A stretch of DNA of 64,000 nt, taken from the NCBI GenBank assembly GCA_963763085.1, contig CAVXNB010000004.1, positions 744,001-808,000 of the forward strand, in the 5' to 3' direction. Position 1 is the stretch's first letter, and each line of letters begins with the position of its first letter. Below are positions 37,834 to 48,806 of the stretch, one piece after another. The stretch is from CAVXNB01 sp963763085. GTDB lineage: Bacteria > Actinomycetota > Acidimicrobiia > Acidimicrobiales > Bog-793. The notes beneath the pieces were generated by a model. It was given only the letters and a program-made list of their open reading frames with translations. It was not told the origin of the DNA and ran no database searches. Both the position numbers and the translations under genes were made by a program.

Positions 37834-37905
37834 GTCGGCATCTCCTTTTGGTCGTCCGACTGACCGATCGGCTTCGTACGCACGATACGAGTTTGTCGAG
37901 CTGGG

Positions 37906-38481
37906 ATGAGGTCCTGCCGGATTCCGGCGCTGGTGATGATCGTGGTGATCTTCGGGGCAGCCGCCTGCGGCAGCGCTGTTGCCGTCAATGTCGGACCGCT
38001 TGGGAACGGCGAGGCCATCGGAGGCCTCTGCCAGGCGACAACCCACGGAGCCGGGATCACGTACGGCCTCACCGGTTTTCGCAACTCCGGATCCTCGACG
38101 GCAACGATCACGAAGGTTGACCTCGTGGATCCGCAGGGGTTGCGAATGCTCGCCGACTCGATCGTCTTGATCGATGGGAGCCGGCCCCGCACCTATTTCG
38201 TCGGGGACGATGCCGGTTACCCGCCTGCGGCGATCCTCCTGAGGCAACCCGGCGTTGGCGCGGCCTGGGCGCGACGGCAGGATGCCGTCGGCGCCAAGTT
38301 GCCTCCCTCGCGGAAGAATCAGCCAAGGCAGCGCTACAACCTCGTTCTCGGCCTTACGGTCACCAACGGGACAGTCGGAAGAGCTAAGGGGATCGACGTC
38401 TTCTACACCGTGGGTGGCCAGCCGTATCACCTGCAGACGGGGATCGCGCTGAGCTTCCCGGTTGCGCCGCGGCACTGCTGA
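37906..38481 (+). CDS. Putative secreted lipoprotein, unknown function
   Basis: A 191-residue protein with an N-terminal signal (MRSCRIPALVMIVVIFGAAA) followed by Cys21 in AACGS, a weak but plausible lipobox. The rest is a predicted beta-rich domain with ITYGLTGFRNSGSSTATITK and LVLGLTVTNGTVGRAKGIDV, reminiscent of small extracytoplasmic Ig-like folds. It is divergent from the VOC gene. No family recognised. Confidence 0.6.
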   Translation: MRSCRIPALVMIVVIFGAAACGSAVAVNVGPLGNGEAIGGLCQATTHGAGITYGLTGFRNSGSSTATITKVDLVDPQGLRMLADSIVLIDGSRPRTYFVGDDAGYPPAAILLRQPGVGAAWARRQDAVGAKLPPSRKNQPRQRYNLVLGLTVTNGTVGRAKGIDVFYTVGGQPYHLQTGIALSFPVAPRHC

Positions 38482-38558
38482 TCCCGGTTGGAACACGAGC
38501 GGCTCCGGCCCGCTAGCCGGAGCGCTCCCACCTGCACGCGTAGACTGCACGGTCGACG

Positions 38559-40007
38559 ATGCACCCTGCAACCGAGCCGTCCGAGGACACCGGGGCCGAG
38601 GACACAGCGGCCGAGGACACCGGGGCGCGCAGTCGCCCGGCGCCCGCGCCGGCCACACCTGGCCTGGCGGCGTTGGCCAGCTCCTTGGTCTGCGGCGGAT
38701 GTGGCACGACGGTCGGGGCCTTGGAGCCGTACCCGTTCCGGTGCCCGCGATCGGGCGACGGTGGCGACCATGTGCTCCGCCGGGTCCTCGACCTGAGTCG
38801 CCTGGAATTCCCGAAAGACGTCGGGGAGCAGAACCCGTTCATAGCCTGGCGCAGCCTGTTGCACGCCTACCATCTCGCCTCCGCCCAGGGCATGAGCGAT
38901 CGAGTCTTCGTCGAGCTCGTGCAGCGTCTCGACGACGAGGTTGCCAACGTGGACGGACATGGCTTCGCCAGGACACCGTTCAAGCCGTCCCCGTCGCTCG
39001 CCGACCGCCTCGGGACGCCGGCGACGGTCTGGGTGAAAGACGAGACCGGCAACGTCGCCGGCTCGCACAAGGCGCGCCACCTGTTCGGGCTCCTTGTCCA
39101 TCTCGAGGTCGTGCGGCTCCTCGGATTGACCGAGGGACCCCTCCGTCCGCTTGCGATCGCCAGTTGTGGCAACGCCGCCCTGGCCGCGGGGGTCGTCGCG
39201 GCCGCCGGCGGCCGGCAGCTGCTCGTGTTCGTCCCGACCGACGCCGACCCAGTCGTTCTCGGCCGCCTGACGGAGCTGGGGGCCGAGATCACGGTCTGCC
39301 CGCGTGTCGATGGAGTCGCCGGCGATCCCGCTTATCACGGCTTGCAGGCGGCGATCGACGACGGCGCCCTGCCGTTCACCTGCCAAGGTGACCAGAACGG
39401 CCTCGCCATCGAGGGTGCCGAGACACTCGGCTATGAGATGGCGGCGGAGCTGTCCGAGCTAGGTCATCTGGACCACGTCGTGGTTCAGGTCGGCGGCGGC
39501 GCGCTCGCGAGCGCGGTGGCGCAGTCGCTCTCCGAGGCGGTCGCGCTCGGCGTCCTGTCCAGGGCTCCGCGGTTGCATACCGTGCAGACAGAGAGCGCCT
39601 GGCCGCTCGCCAGGGCGTTCCGCCGGGTTTCAGAAGGCCTCCCGGCCGGGCCGGCCCCGGAGGAGATCGACGCCGCCGTCCACTACGCCGCCGCTCACCG
39701 CTCGGTGTACATGTGGCCGTGGGAGACGGTGCCTCACAGCCTGGCTCACGGGATCCTCGACGACGAGACCTACGACTGGGTCGCCGTCGTCGGGGCGATG
39801 CTCGCCACCGGCGGGCAGGCGCTCGTCGTGAGCGAGGACGAGATCGCGGACGCGAACCGGCTCGCGATCGAGGCGACCGGCATTGAGGTGGACCCGACGG
39901 GCTCGGCGGGGCTGGCCGGTCTGGCCCAGCTGGTCCGTCGAGGTGCGATCGGCCCGGACGAGCATGCCGCCGTGCTGTTCACCGGAGCTCTCCGTCGCGT
40001 GGCGTAG
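38559..40007 (+). CDS. PLP-dependent threonine-synthase-like lyase
   Basis: Fold-type II pyridoxal-phosphate enzyme of 482 residues. The PLP lysine is in KDETGNVAGSHKARHLFG, a phosphate-binding Gly-rich loop is in SCGNAALAAGVVAAAGGRQL, and QVGGGALASAVAQSL and EVDPTGSAGLAGLA follow. Near the N-terminus CGGCGTTVGALEPYPFRC resembles the zinc-ribbon-like start of some threonine synthases. The first 25 residues are an acidic repeat (EDTGAEDTAAEDTGA) from GC-rich DNA, so the true start may be later. The substrate could be phosphohomoserine, serine, threonine or cystathionine-like. The next gene starts 5 nt later. Confidence 0.75.
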   Translation: MHPATEPSEDTGAEDTAAEDTGARSRPAPAPATPGLAALASSLVCGGCGTTVGALEPYPFRCPRSGDGGDHVLRRVLDLSRLEFPKDVGEQNPFIAWRSLLHAYHLASAQGMSDRVFVELVQRLDDEVANVDGHGFARTPFKPSPSLADRLGTPATVWVKDETGNVAGSHKARHLFGLLVHLEVVRLLGLTEGPLRPLAIASCGNAALAAGVVAAAGGRQLLVFVPTDADPVVLGRLTELGAEITVCPRVDGVAGDPAYHGLQAAIDDGALPFTCQGDQNGLAIEGAETLGYEMAAELSELGHLDHVVVQVGGGALASAVAQSLSEAVALGVLSRAPRLHTVQTESAWPLARAFRRVSEGLPAGPAPEEIDAAVHYAAAHRSVYMWPWETVPHSLAHGILDDETYDWVAVVGAMLATGGQALVVSEDEIADANRLAIEATGIEVDPTGSAGLAGLAQLVRRGAIGPDEHAAVLFTGALRRVA

Positions 40008-40011
40008 CGAC

Positions 40012-42204
40012 GTGACCGCCTCCAGCGACAGGCCCGGCGCCGCGGGTGTGACCACCGGCCCCGCCGTGACGATCTCCACCGCCCCCGGCACCCCACCCAC
40101 CGCCGTGACCGGCCACCACCTGCCGGCTCTCAACGGGTTGCGGGCGCTCGCCGTACTCGCCGTGATGGCCTACCACCTCCAGCTGGGGTGGGCATCGGGG
40201 GGATATCTGGGGGTGGACCTGTTCTTCGTGCTCTCGGGCTTTCTCATCACCACACTCCTGCTCGAAGAGTGGGTCCGGACCGGGGCTCTGCGCCTGGGCC
40301 GGTTCTGGGGCCGCAGGGCCAGGCGTCTGCTGCCGGCTCTGTTCGTGCTGGTGGCGGCGCTGGCGGCTTACCTGATCCTGAACGCGTTTCTCGGTGGCCC
40401 GGGCGCGAACGGGTTGGTCGACCTGGAGGCGCTGCGCGGCGACGCCGTCGCCACGTTGCTCTACGTCGCCAACTGGCACGCCATCTACGCCCACCAGTCC
40501 TATTTCGCCCAGTTCTCGGCGCCCTCTCCCCTGCAGCACACCTGGTCATTGGCGATCGAGGAGCAGTTCTACCTCGTGTGGCCGCCGGTGCTGTTGTTGC
40601 TGTTGTCCGTGGCGCGGGCCACCTGGCGCCGGGCGGGTCTCGTCCTGACCGTGGCCGGGACGCTCGCCTCGGCCGGGCTGATGGCGCTCCTCTTCCATCG
40701 TGGCTTTGACCCGACCCGGGTCTACTTCGGCACCGACACCCGTTCGTTCGACCTCATGGCGGGGGCCGCGGTCGCGTTTCTCGTCGCGGCGCGCCCGCAG
40801 CCGGCACCCGCCGGGCGGCGTGCGCTCCACATCGCCGCGCCCGCCGCCGCCTCCGTGCTCGGCGTCCTCTGGGTCACCGCCGGCACGCCCGAGGGCGTGC
40901 CGAGAAACTGGATGTTCCAAGGCGGCTTCCTCCTCGCCGCCGCCCTGGCCGCCGTCGTGATCGCCGATGCACGCCTGTTGGACCGGGGGCTCTTCGCCAG
41001 AGCTCTCTCGGTCCCGCCGCTGCACTTCCTCGGCACCATCTCCTACGGGGTCTACCTCTGGCACTGGCCGATCTTCGTCTACCTCACCGCTGCCCGGACC
41101 GGGCTTTCGGCCGGCCCGCTCGACGCCGTCCGATTGGCGGCAACCTTGCTGATCGCCACAGCCAGCTACTACCTGGTCGAGCTCCCGATCCGTAACGGCA
41201 GGCTCCGCCGCCCGATGCGGGTCTGGTTGGCGCCCGCGGCAGGGCTGGCGGCGGCGGCGGCCGTGGTGGTCGCGACGATCCCGGCGATCGCCGATCCGGC
41301 GCCCGTCGCCGGCACCTCAGCGGTCGTGACCGCAGTCCACCGCTCGGCTGCGGGCGCTGCGACCGGGGCGACCGCCGGCGACGCCGGCTATCACGGCCAG
41401 CTGCCGATCCGCCTCCCCGCTCGGGCGGTGATCTCGCACCGCCATCGGTTGCGGGTCATGCTGATCGGCGACTCGGTCATGCACGACGCGTCGTTCGGGA
41501 TCGTGGCGGCGCTGTCGGCGACGGGCGAGGTCGAGGTCGCCAGCAACACCATTGACGGTTTCGGCCTCGTCAACGCCACCAACTGGCGCACCTCGATCCC
41601 GCTACTGATCCGCACCGAGCGCCCGCAGCTCATCATCGGGACCTGGAGCTGGGACGAGTTCGGGCCGACGAGGCCCAATGCGCTGCACGAGCCGGCGCAG
41701 TACACGGCCTTGTTGCGAAGCGCCATGCGGGCGATGCTCAGGCCGGGCGACGGAGTCGCCGGCGTCATCCTCCTCCAGTTCCCGCCATCGGGGGAGATCC
41801 CATCCACGAACCCGGCCGCGCAACGTGCCTACGACGCCGAGCGCGCCAAGGGCAACGCGGCGTGGAACGCCATCGCCGCCAGGATGCCGTCGCTGTTCCC
41901 GGGCCGTGTGATGTACCTGCCGCTGGCCGGCTCGATCCTGCTGCACGGACGTTTCTCGAGCTGGTTGCCGCCGCCCGGAGTGCCGCAGGCACCGAAAGAC
42001 GAGTGGGTGCGCGTCCGCAAGCTCGACAACGTCCACCTCTGCCCCGAAGGCAGCGCCCGCTACGGCGAGGCTCTCCTCGTCGACCTCACGACGATCTTCC
42101 GACTGGCGCCGGCCTCGGGCGACTGGTCACGCGGCGCCTGGGTGTCGAACCCGGACTTCAACACTCCGCCGGGGGCCTGTCCCGACGATCACCCTCCGGG
42201 CTGA
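40012..42204 (+). CDS. Membrane acyltransferase with C-terminal SGNH domain (OafA/YrhL-like)
   Basis: A 730-residue membrane protein. The N-terminal acyltransferase-3 domain starts HLPALNGLRALAVLAVMAYH and GYLGVDLFFVLSGFLITTLL, with about ten helices and TWSLAIEEQFYLVWP. After a linker, an extracytoplasmic SGNH domain begins at MLIGDSVMHDASFG (Ser nucleophile) and ends near VHLCPEGSARYGEALL, with the catalytic His. Such two-domain proteins O-acetylate cell-wall or surface polysaccharide. The start is GTG 40012, 5 nt after the PLP gene. The last 16 nt overlap the convergent methyltransferase gene. Confidence 0.88.
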   Translation: MTASSDRPGAAGVTTGPAVTISTAPGTPPTAVTGHHLPALNGLRALAVLAVMAYHLQLGWASGGYLGVDLFFVLSGFLITTLLLEEWVRTGALRLGRFWGRRARRLLPALFVLVAALAAYLILNAFLGGPGANGLVDLEALRGDAVATLLYVANWHAIYAHQSYFAQFSAPSPLQHTWSLAIEEQFYLVWPPVLLLLLSVARATWRRAGLVLTVAGTLASAGLMALLFHRGFDPTRVYFGTDTRSFDLMAGAAVAFLVAARPQPAPAGRRALHIAAPAAASVLGVLWVTAGTPEGVPRNWMFQGGFLLAAALAAVVIADARLLDRGLFARALSVPPLHFLGTISYGVYLWHWPIFVYLTAARTGLSAGPLDAVRLAATLLIATASYYLVELPIRNGRLRRPMRVWLAPAAGLAAAAAVVVATIPAIADPAPVAGTSAVVTAVHRSAAGAATGATAGDAGYHGQLPIRLPARAVISHRHRLRVMLIGDSVMHDASFGIVAALSATGEVEVASNTIDGFGLVNATNWRTSIPLLIRTERPQLIIGTWSWDEFGPTRPNALHEPAQYTALLRSAMRAMLRPGDGVAGVILLQFPPSGEIPSTNPAAQRAYDAERAKGNAAWNAIAARMPSLFPGRVMYLPLAGSILLHGRFSSWLPPPGVPQAPKDEWVRVRKLDNVHLCPEGSARYGEALLVDLTTIFRLAPASGDWSRGAWVSNPDFNTPPGACPDDHPPG

Positions 42205-43080
42205 CGCGCTGGGGTGCGGGCCGCGAGGAGGAGGTGGGCGGAGAGGCCGAGGAGGGAGGACTCGGTTTCGATGGAGCGGGCGGCGCTGAGGATGAGAGCG
42301 CGCTCGCGGGGGTTGTCGAACATGGCCTCCAGCTGCGGGAGCCAGCAGGCCAGGCCCTCCAGGCCGACGAGCTCGACCACGTCGTACCCGGCGGCTGCCG
42401 CCTCTTCCAACAGCTCGTCGGGCCGGTGGAAGAAGGCCGTCGTGAACCAGCCGGGCCGGCGCTCGGGGTTGCGGTGCTGGCCGTCGCGCAGGTCCTGCTG
42501 GACGATGGCGAGGAAGGCAGGATCGGACAGCATCCCCGAGGTGAGCCCGTCGAACAACGACGCAAAACGAGAGATCGCCGCCACGAACACCCACCCCCCC
42601 TCACGCACGGCGCGCCCCGCCTCCCGACAGCGCCTGCAGGCGGTCGGCCCGCGTCGTGAGGTGGTAAAGGGGACCGAGGAGCAGCGCCGCGTCGAAGGTC
42701 GAGTCGCCGACGGGCAGGTCGCGGGCGTCGCCGAGCTCGGCGGTGATTCGCAAGCCCGGTGCGGCGAGGTCGCGCACCTGCGCGACATGCCGGGCGATCG
42801 GGTCGATGACATGCACCTCGTGGCCCAGCTGGGCGAGCCAGCCGGCGTGGACGCCGGTACCGCCACCGACGTCGAGGATCCGAAGCGCGGGCGGGGGCGG
42901 CGGCAGGTGGCGGGTGATCACCTCCTTCGTGCGGAGCAGCTCGAGCTGCCCGAGCCCCTCGACGATCCGGTTGCCCTCGTCGTACTCGTGCTCGTAGTGG
43001 GCCGTGATCTCGGGGGGCAGCCCGTCACGGCCGCCGGCCCCCGGCCGACCCGAGGCGGCTGCGACCTGGCCCGGCTCCAT
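42189..43080 (-). CDS. Class I SAM-dependent methyltransferase (one frame break)
   Basis: Methyltransferase with AdoMet motif I RILDVGGGTGVHAGWLAQLG, motif II HVIDP and the acidic ELGDARDLPVGDSTFDAALL, which are typical of small-molecule methyltransferases. The frame breaks near 42620. An extra base in a GGGAGGCGGGG stretch splits LQALS from EAGRAVREGGWVFVAAI; joined, it gives about 296 residues. The 3' end overlaps the convergent acyltransferase gene. It follows era at 32 nt. The substrate is unknown. Confidence 0.75.
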
Positions 43081-43112
43081 CCGGCAAGCCTACGGGCGGC
43101 CGGCGCCGGCTT

Positions 43113-44036
43113 TCAGTAGCCGAGGCGCTCGATCACGTCCGGGTGGCGTTGCCAGCCCTTCTCGACCTTCACGAACAGCTCGAGGTAGGCGCCCGGCTCC
43201 AGCTGCTGGCGAACCGCCGTGCCGGCCGCCTTCAGCACGCGCCCACCCTTCCCGATGACGATGCCCTTCTGCGACTCGCGCTCGACGAGGATCTCGCAGC
43301 GGATCCGCGGCCACTCCCACTCGGTCACCCGGCAGGCGATCGAGTGCGGCAGCTCCTCCTCGGCGTGGCGCAACAGCTGCTCGCGGACGAGCTCTGCGAC
43401 ATAGAAGGCCTCGGGGACGTCGCTGACCATGCCGGCCGGGAAGTAGCGGGGGCCTTCAGGCATGCGGGCTGCCAGGTGATCGACGAGAGCGTCGACCCCC
43501 TCGCCCGTCGTCGCCGAGACGGGGAAGTACTCCGCCTCGGCGAGCCCCAGCTCCGCCGAGGCGAACGCAAGATGTTGGAGGACCTTGGCGTCGTCCACGC
43601 GATCGATCTTGTTGACCGCGATAAGAGTGTCGGGGCGCAGCCGCTCGGCGATGAACCGGTCGCCGGGCCCGATCGGCGCGTTCGCCTCGAGTACGAGCAC
43701 GCAGTAGTCGACGTCGTCGAACGTGGACGCCGCCGTCTGGTTGAGGCGGTCGCCGAGGGCGGTGCGCGGCCGGTGCACCCCGGGCGTGTCGGTGAAGACG
43801 ATCTGCACGTCCGGCCGGTCGAGGACGCCGCGGACCCGGGTCCGGGTCGTGTGCGGCGTCGCCGAAGTGATGGCGACCTTGCGCCCGAGGATCTTGTTGA
43901 GCAGCGTCGACTTGCCGACGTTGGGGCGGCCGACGAGGGCGACGAAACCGGACCGGAACGGCCCCACATCCCCCTCCCCCTCACGGGCGTCGTCGCCCTG
44001 CCCACCGCCGGCCCCCGGCACGCCAGACTCGCTCAC
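43113..44036 (-). CDS. era: GTPase Era
   Basis: Essential GTPase that binds the 3' end of 16S rRNA during 30S assembly. The 307-residue protein has G1 GRPNVGKST, G3 DTPGVHRP and G4 NKID, then a C-terminal KH domain with VIGKGGRVLKAAG. The GTG start overlaps the stop of the HlyC/CorC gene (GTGA). It belongs to the conserved phoH-ybeY-hlyC-era order. No frame break. Confidence 0.95.
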   Translation of the reverse strand: MSESGVPGAGGGQGDDAREGEGDVGPFRSGFVALVGRPNVGKSTLLNKILGRKVAITSATPHTTRTRVRGVLDRPDVQIVFTDTPGVHRPRTALGDRLNQTAASTFDDVDYCVLVLEANAPIGPGDRFIAERLRPDTLIAVNKIDRVDDAKVLQHLAFASAELGLAEAEYFPVSATTGEGVDALVDHLAARMPEGPRYFPAGMVSDVPEAFYVAELVREQLLRHAEEELPHSIACRVTEWEWPRIRCEILVERESQKGIVIGKGGRVLKAAGTAVRQQLEPGAYLELFVKVEKGWQRHPDVIERLGY

Positions 44037-45387
44037 TGCTCGGCGGCCCGGTTCGCCCGCTCCGCGAGCCACTCGCCGTCCGGGTTCTTCGGCCCGGTGT
44101 GAAGCGGCATCCCCTCGAGCCGGACGATGCGGACGCTCCCGATGCGCCGGCCCTGCAGCTTCTCGGCGACGAGCAGGTGGCCGTCCACCTCGATCGACTC
44201 GCCCTCGGCCGGGACGTGGCCGGTCAGGGCGAGCACGAGGCCGCCGATCGTGTCCCAGTCGCCGGCGGGCAGGTCCGCACCGAGGAGCTCGTTCACCTCG
44301 TCCACGGGCATCTTGCTCGAGACCCGGAATTGGCCGCCGCCGAGCGGCACGATGAGCGGCTCGTCGACGTCGAACTCGTCGACGATCTCGCCGACGAGCT
44401 CCTCGATCAGGTCCTCGAGCGTCACGACGCCGGCCGTGCCGCCGTACTCGTCGATGACGACCGCGAGATGGAACTGGCGGGCTTGCATCTCGCGCATGAG
44501 CGGGGCGACCCGTTTTGTCTCGGGGACGTAGTTCGCAGGTCGGCTCACCTCCCGCACCGGGCGGTGCTCCTTGCCGCTCCGCACCGCGCGGATGAGGTCC
44601 TTCGTGAACGCGATCCCGACGACGTCGTCGAGGCTCTGGTTGAACACCGGGATGCGGCTGTAGCCCGCCTCGATGGCGCGTTCGAGCACCGCTCCCGCCT
44701 CGGCGGAGTCCTCGACCGCGACGACGTCGGGCCGGGGGACCATGACCTCGCGGACGATCGTGTCCCCGAACTCGATGATCGAGTGGATGAGAGCCCGCTC
44801 GTCGCCCTCGATGGCCTCGTCCTCGCGCGGCGACGTCGGCGAACGCCAGCAGCTCGGACTCGGTGATGTCCGGCTCGGAGCGCCCGCGCCGCCCCCCGGG
44901 CGTGATCAGCCGGGCGAAACCGATCAATGCGCCCGACACGACCCTCGTCGGCGGGAACCGGATGAGTGTCGTCACGAGCGGCGCTGCCAGCAGCGCCGCT
45001 CGGTCCGCATGACGCACCGCCCACTGCTTGGGCACGGCCTCGGCGAACACGAAGATCACCGCCACCTCGAACACGGTCGCCACGGCGACGCCGATCGCGC
45101 CGAAGAGCTGCGACGCCACGACGCCGACCAGCGTCGCGGCGACGAGCTGGCACAGGAGCACGAGCAGCAGGATCGGAGCCAGGAAGTTCTCGGGCTCCTC
45201 GACGAGGCGGCGCAGCGACCGGGCGCCGCGATGGCCGGCGTCCTCGAGCGACTTGGCCCGCGCCCGGGAGGTCCGGGTGAGGCCGGTCTCGGCCAACGCG
45301 AGGACGGCCGAGCACCGCGATCAGGAGGAAGACGGCGATCAGCAGGCCGCCGTCGGCGCCGGTGAAGCTCCGGTCGGTGGCGAGCAT
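44033..45387 (-). CDS. HlyC/CorC (CNNM-like) transporter with CBS domains (two frame breaks)
   Basis: Membrane protein with an N-terminal DUF21 transmembrane domain (GGLLIAVFLLIAVL ... LALAETGLTRTSRARAK ... ILLLVLLCQLVAATLVGVVA). Paired CBS domains (MVPRPDVVAVEDSAEAG, DEYGGTAGVVTLEDLIEELV) and a C-terminal CorC/HlyC domain follow. Two extra bases break it: near 45308 (CTCGGCC to CTCGCC gives IAVLAVLALAETG) and near 44828 (GAGGAC to GAGAC gives ARDEAIEGDERALIHSIIEF). About 450 residues after repair. The family is linked to Mg/Co homeostasis. The ATG at 45387 shares one base with the repaired ybeY stop. Confidence 0.85.
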
Positions 45388-45900
45388 CACGCGCCAGGCT
45401 GCGCGGTGGTGGGCCGTGAGCAGTTGCTGCTCGAGCGCCTCCATCGCCGCCGCCTCGCCGTCGTCGTCGTGGTCCATGCCGAGCAGGTGCAGGATTCCGT
45501 GCACGAGCAGGAGGGCGAGCTCGTCCTCGTAGGTGCCGGCGTGGCCGGGTGCCTGCTTCCAGGCGACCTCCGGGCAGATGACGACGTCTCCGATGAGCAG
45601 CGGCACGTCCTCGTACTCCGGCGGTCCGCGGCCGGGCCCGCTCGCCTCCTGATCCGGCACGTGGCCCGGGCCGACGAGGTCGTCCTCGATGGGGAAGGAC
45701 AGCACGTCGGTCGGCCCCTTCCTGCCGAGGAACCGCTCGTTGAGCTCGGCGATGGCCGCCTCGTCGACGAACATCACCGAGAGCTCGGTCCCGTCCCCGA
45801 TCCCGCGGTCGGCGAGGACCCGCTCGGCAAGGGCGACCCAGCGGCCGAGGTCGACGGCCCGGTCCGACTGCTCGTCAGCACCGAAGACCTGGGCGCTCAC
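45387..45900 (-). CDS. ybeY: Endoribonuclease YbeY (16S rRNA maturation), stop masked by an apparent frame break
   Basis: Metal-dependent endoribonuclease of rRNA processing. The zinc motif is HGILHLLGMDHDDDGE (H-x3-H-x5-H), and ELNERFLGRKGPTDVLSFP is equally characteristic. As written, the frame runs without a stop into the next gene. Removing one base around 45405-45415 would end YbeY at a TGA overlapping the next ATG (TGATG), the usual arrangement, so a natural YbeY-CorC fusion is less likely. GTG start, 6 nt after phoH. Confidence 0.85.
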
Positions 45901-45906
45901 CGGCGC

Positions 45907-46881
<975 letters not shown>

Positions 46882-47001
46882 GTGGCTCTCCGACGAAGGG
46901 TACCAGCCGGTTCGCTGCCGGCGGTCCGCGTCTCCCGTTCGCGCCTTCACCCGCGCACGCCCGGCGCTCAGCGGACCGTCACCTCGCGAGGCTCGGTCCG
47001 T

Positions 47002-47347
47002 TCAGCCTGGCGGCCAGTCGAGCTGGCGGCCGCCGAGGAGGTGGAGATGCAGATGGGGGACCGTGTTGCCGGAGTCGGGCCCGACGTTGAACACGAGTCG
47101 GTAGCCGCGCTCCGACAATCCCTCCGCCTCGGCCACGCGGCGGGCGACGTCGAAGAGCTCGACGAGCATGTCCCCGTGGCCGGCGGAGATGTCGGCGGCG
47201 TCGGCGACGTGCTCGCGCGGCACGATGAGGACATGGGTCGGCAGCGACAGGGTTCAAGTCCCGGAACGCGTAGACGAGATCCGTGGACAGCACCTCGGTC
47301 GAGGGGATGTCGCCCGCCACGATTGCGCAGAAGAGACAGTCGGCCAC
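47002..47347 (-). CDS. HIT-family (HINT-like) nucleotide-binding hydrolase (one frame break)
   Basis: Small histidine-triad protein of about 114 residues. CLFCAIVAGDIPS is the typical N-terminus with a zinc-type CxxC, and the catalytic triad is HLHLHLLGG near the end. One extra T near 47252 breaks RDLNPVA from PTHVLIVPREHV; removing it restores the classic HINT sequence. GTG start. Hydrolyses nucleoside phosphoramidates or AMP-conjugates by family analogy. Lies between phoH and a small HTH gene. Confidence 0.88.
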
Positions 47348-47360
47348 GGTCGCCCCAGTC

Positions 47361-47588
47361 CTAGCGGTCGGCCCGGACCGGCTCGGGGTAGAGGTGCTCG
47401 AGGCTGCCGGGAACGATGCGGGAGCTCTCCACGAACGCGACGACGTCGTCCTCCTTGAGACGGATGACGCGGCCGAACTTGTACGCCGCCAGATCGCCCT
47501 CGTCGATGAAGCGGTAGAGGGTGCGGAGGTTCACGCCGAGGTAGTCGGCAGCCCCTTTCGTGCTCATCCACCGGATCGGATCGGCCAC
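47361..47588 (-). CDS. Excisionase-type helix-turn-helix DNA-binding protein
   Basis: A 75-residue MerR/excisionase-like winged-helix protein: MSTKGAADYLGVNLRTLYRF is the HTH, followed by YKFGRVIRLKEDDVVAFVES and a short acidic tail ending LEHLYPEPVRADR. The start is GTG 47588, with an internal ATG at MSTK also possible. It lies 13 nt before the HIT gene start. No mobile element is nearby, so it is more likely a chromosomal regulator than a phage excisionase. Target unknown. Confidence 0.78.
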   Translation of the reverse strand: MADPIRWMSTKGAADYLGVNLRTLYRFIDEGDLAAYKFGRVIRLKEDDVVAFVESSRIVPGSLEHLYPEPVRADR

Positions 47589-47626
47589 GGGGAAAGCGTA
47601 CCTGGAGGGTGTGTCCTCGTAGTGTT

Positions 47627-48806
47627 TCAGTGGATCTGGGCCGGAGCGCGCAGCCGGCACGCCACCTCGTTGGCGAGCAGGCGGCCGCGGCGCGTGAGGA
47701 CGGCCCGACCTCGGTCGCTCTCCACGAGCTCAGCCAGTGCCTCGTCGTCGGGGAGCGCGGCCGCATCGATGCCATCGCGGGTGCGGATCGCCAGCTCGAG
47801 CGCCTCGATGACTCGGTCGGCGGGCTCGAGTCGCTCCTCGCCGGCCACCGCCGGACGACCCGCGGCCACCGCAGCCATGTAGCGCTCGGGGGTGCGGATG
47901 TTCCAGAACCTGCGCCCGTCGAGATGGCTGTGGGCGGCGCAGCCCACGCCGAGGTAGTCGCCCTGGCGCCAGTAGTTCCGGTTGTGCCGGCACTCGTGGC
48001 CCGCCAGCGCCCAGTTGGAGATCTCGTACCAGTCCAGCCCGGCCTCGGCGAAGGTGACGTCGGCCATCTCGTAGCGCCGGGCCTGCACGTCGTCGTCGGG
48101 GTGGCGGGCCGGGTCGCGCCCGAGCGGGGTGCCCGGCTCGGCCTGTGAGGGCGTATGCGCTCACGTGCGGCGGCGACGGATCGAAGCCGAGCACGCCCTC
48201 GAGCGTCGCCGCCCAGTCGCCGTCGGTCTCTCCTGCCGCGCCGTAGATGAGGTCGACGCTGAACGAGTCGAATCCGACCTCGCCGACGGCCGCGACCGCC
48301 TCGGTCACCGCCCCCTGCTCGTGGCGCCGGCCGAGGCTGTCGAGCACGTGCGGCACGAGCGACTGCACGCCGATCGAGATCCGGGTCACGCCGGCGGCGG
48401 CGTAAGTGCGCAGGAGCCCGGTCGAGACGTCCTCCGGATTGCACTCGACGGTCACCTCGGCGCCCTCGAGCAGCCGGATGCCGCCGAGCAATCGGGCGAG
48501 GTCGTCCCCCGGCAGCTGCGACGGGGTGCCGCCGCCGACGAAGACCGTCGCCGCCGGGCCAAGGCCGGCGTCATAGGCGCGGTTGAGCTCGGTCAGGCAC
48601 GCATCGGCGTAGGCGGCCGCCAAGTGGTGCAGATCGGTCCAGGTGGCGAACGCGCAGTAGTCGCAACGCCTGGCGCAGAACGGGACGTGAACGTAAACCC
48701 CGAGCCCCTCGGCGGGCTGGCTTGCGCAGGCCCGCTGGGGTGCGCCCCGCTCGGGCGGCGGCCGGCTTGGACGGCGGCCGGCTCGGGCGGCGCCGGCCTC
48801 AGACAC
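47627..48806 (-). CDS. hemW: HemW-like radical SAM protein (coproporphyrinogen oxidase-like; one frame break)
   Basis: Radical SAM protein, probably the haem chaperone HemW rather than true HemN. VYVHVPFCARRCDYCAF carries the CxxxCxxC cluster ligands. FVGGGTPSQLP, VECNPEDVS, RISIGVQSL and YEISNWALAGHECRHNRNYW follow. One extra G near 48146 breaks SAYALT from EPGTPLGRDPARHPDDDVQA. The first 35 residues are a low-complexity extension from a GCCGGC-rich patch, so translation may begin later. The GTG at 48806 overlaps the bldD-like stop. Confidence 0.85.

Noticed and set aside
47361..47588. Phage or integrative-element excisionase
   Set aside because: No integrase, attachment repeat or other mobile genes nearby; it sits in a conserved housekeeping run.
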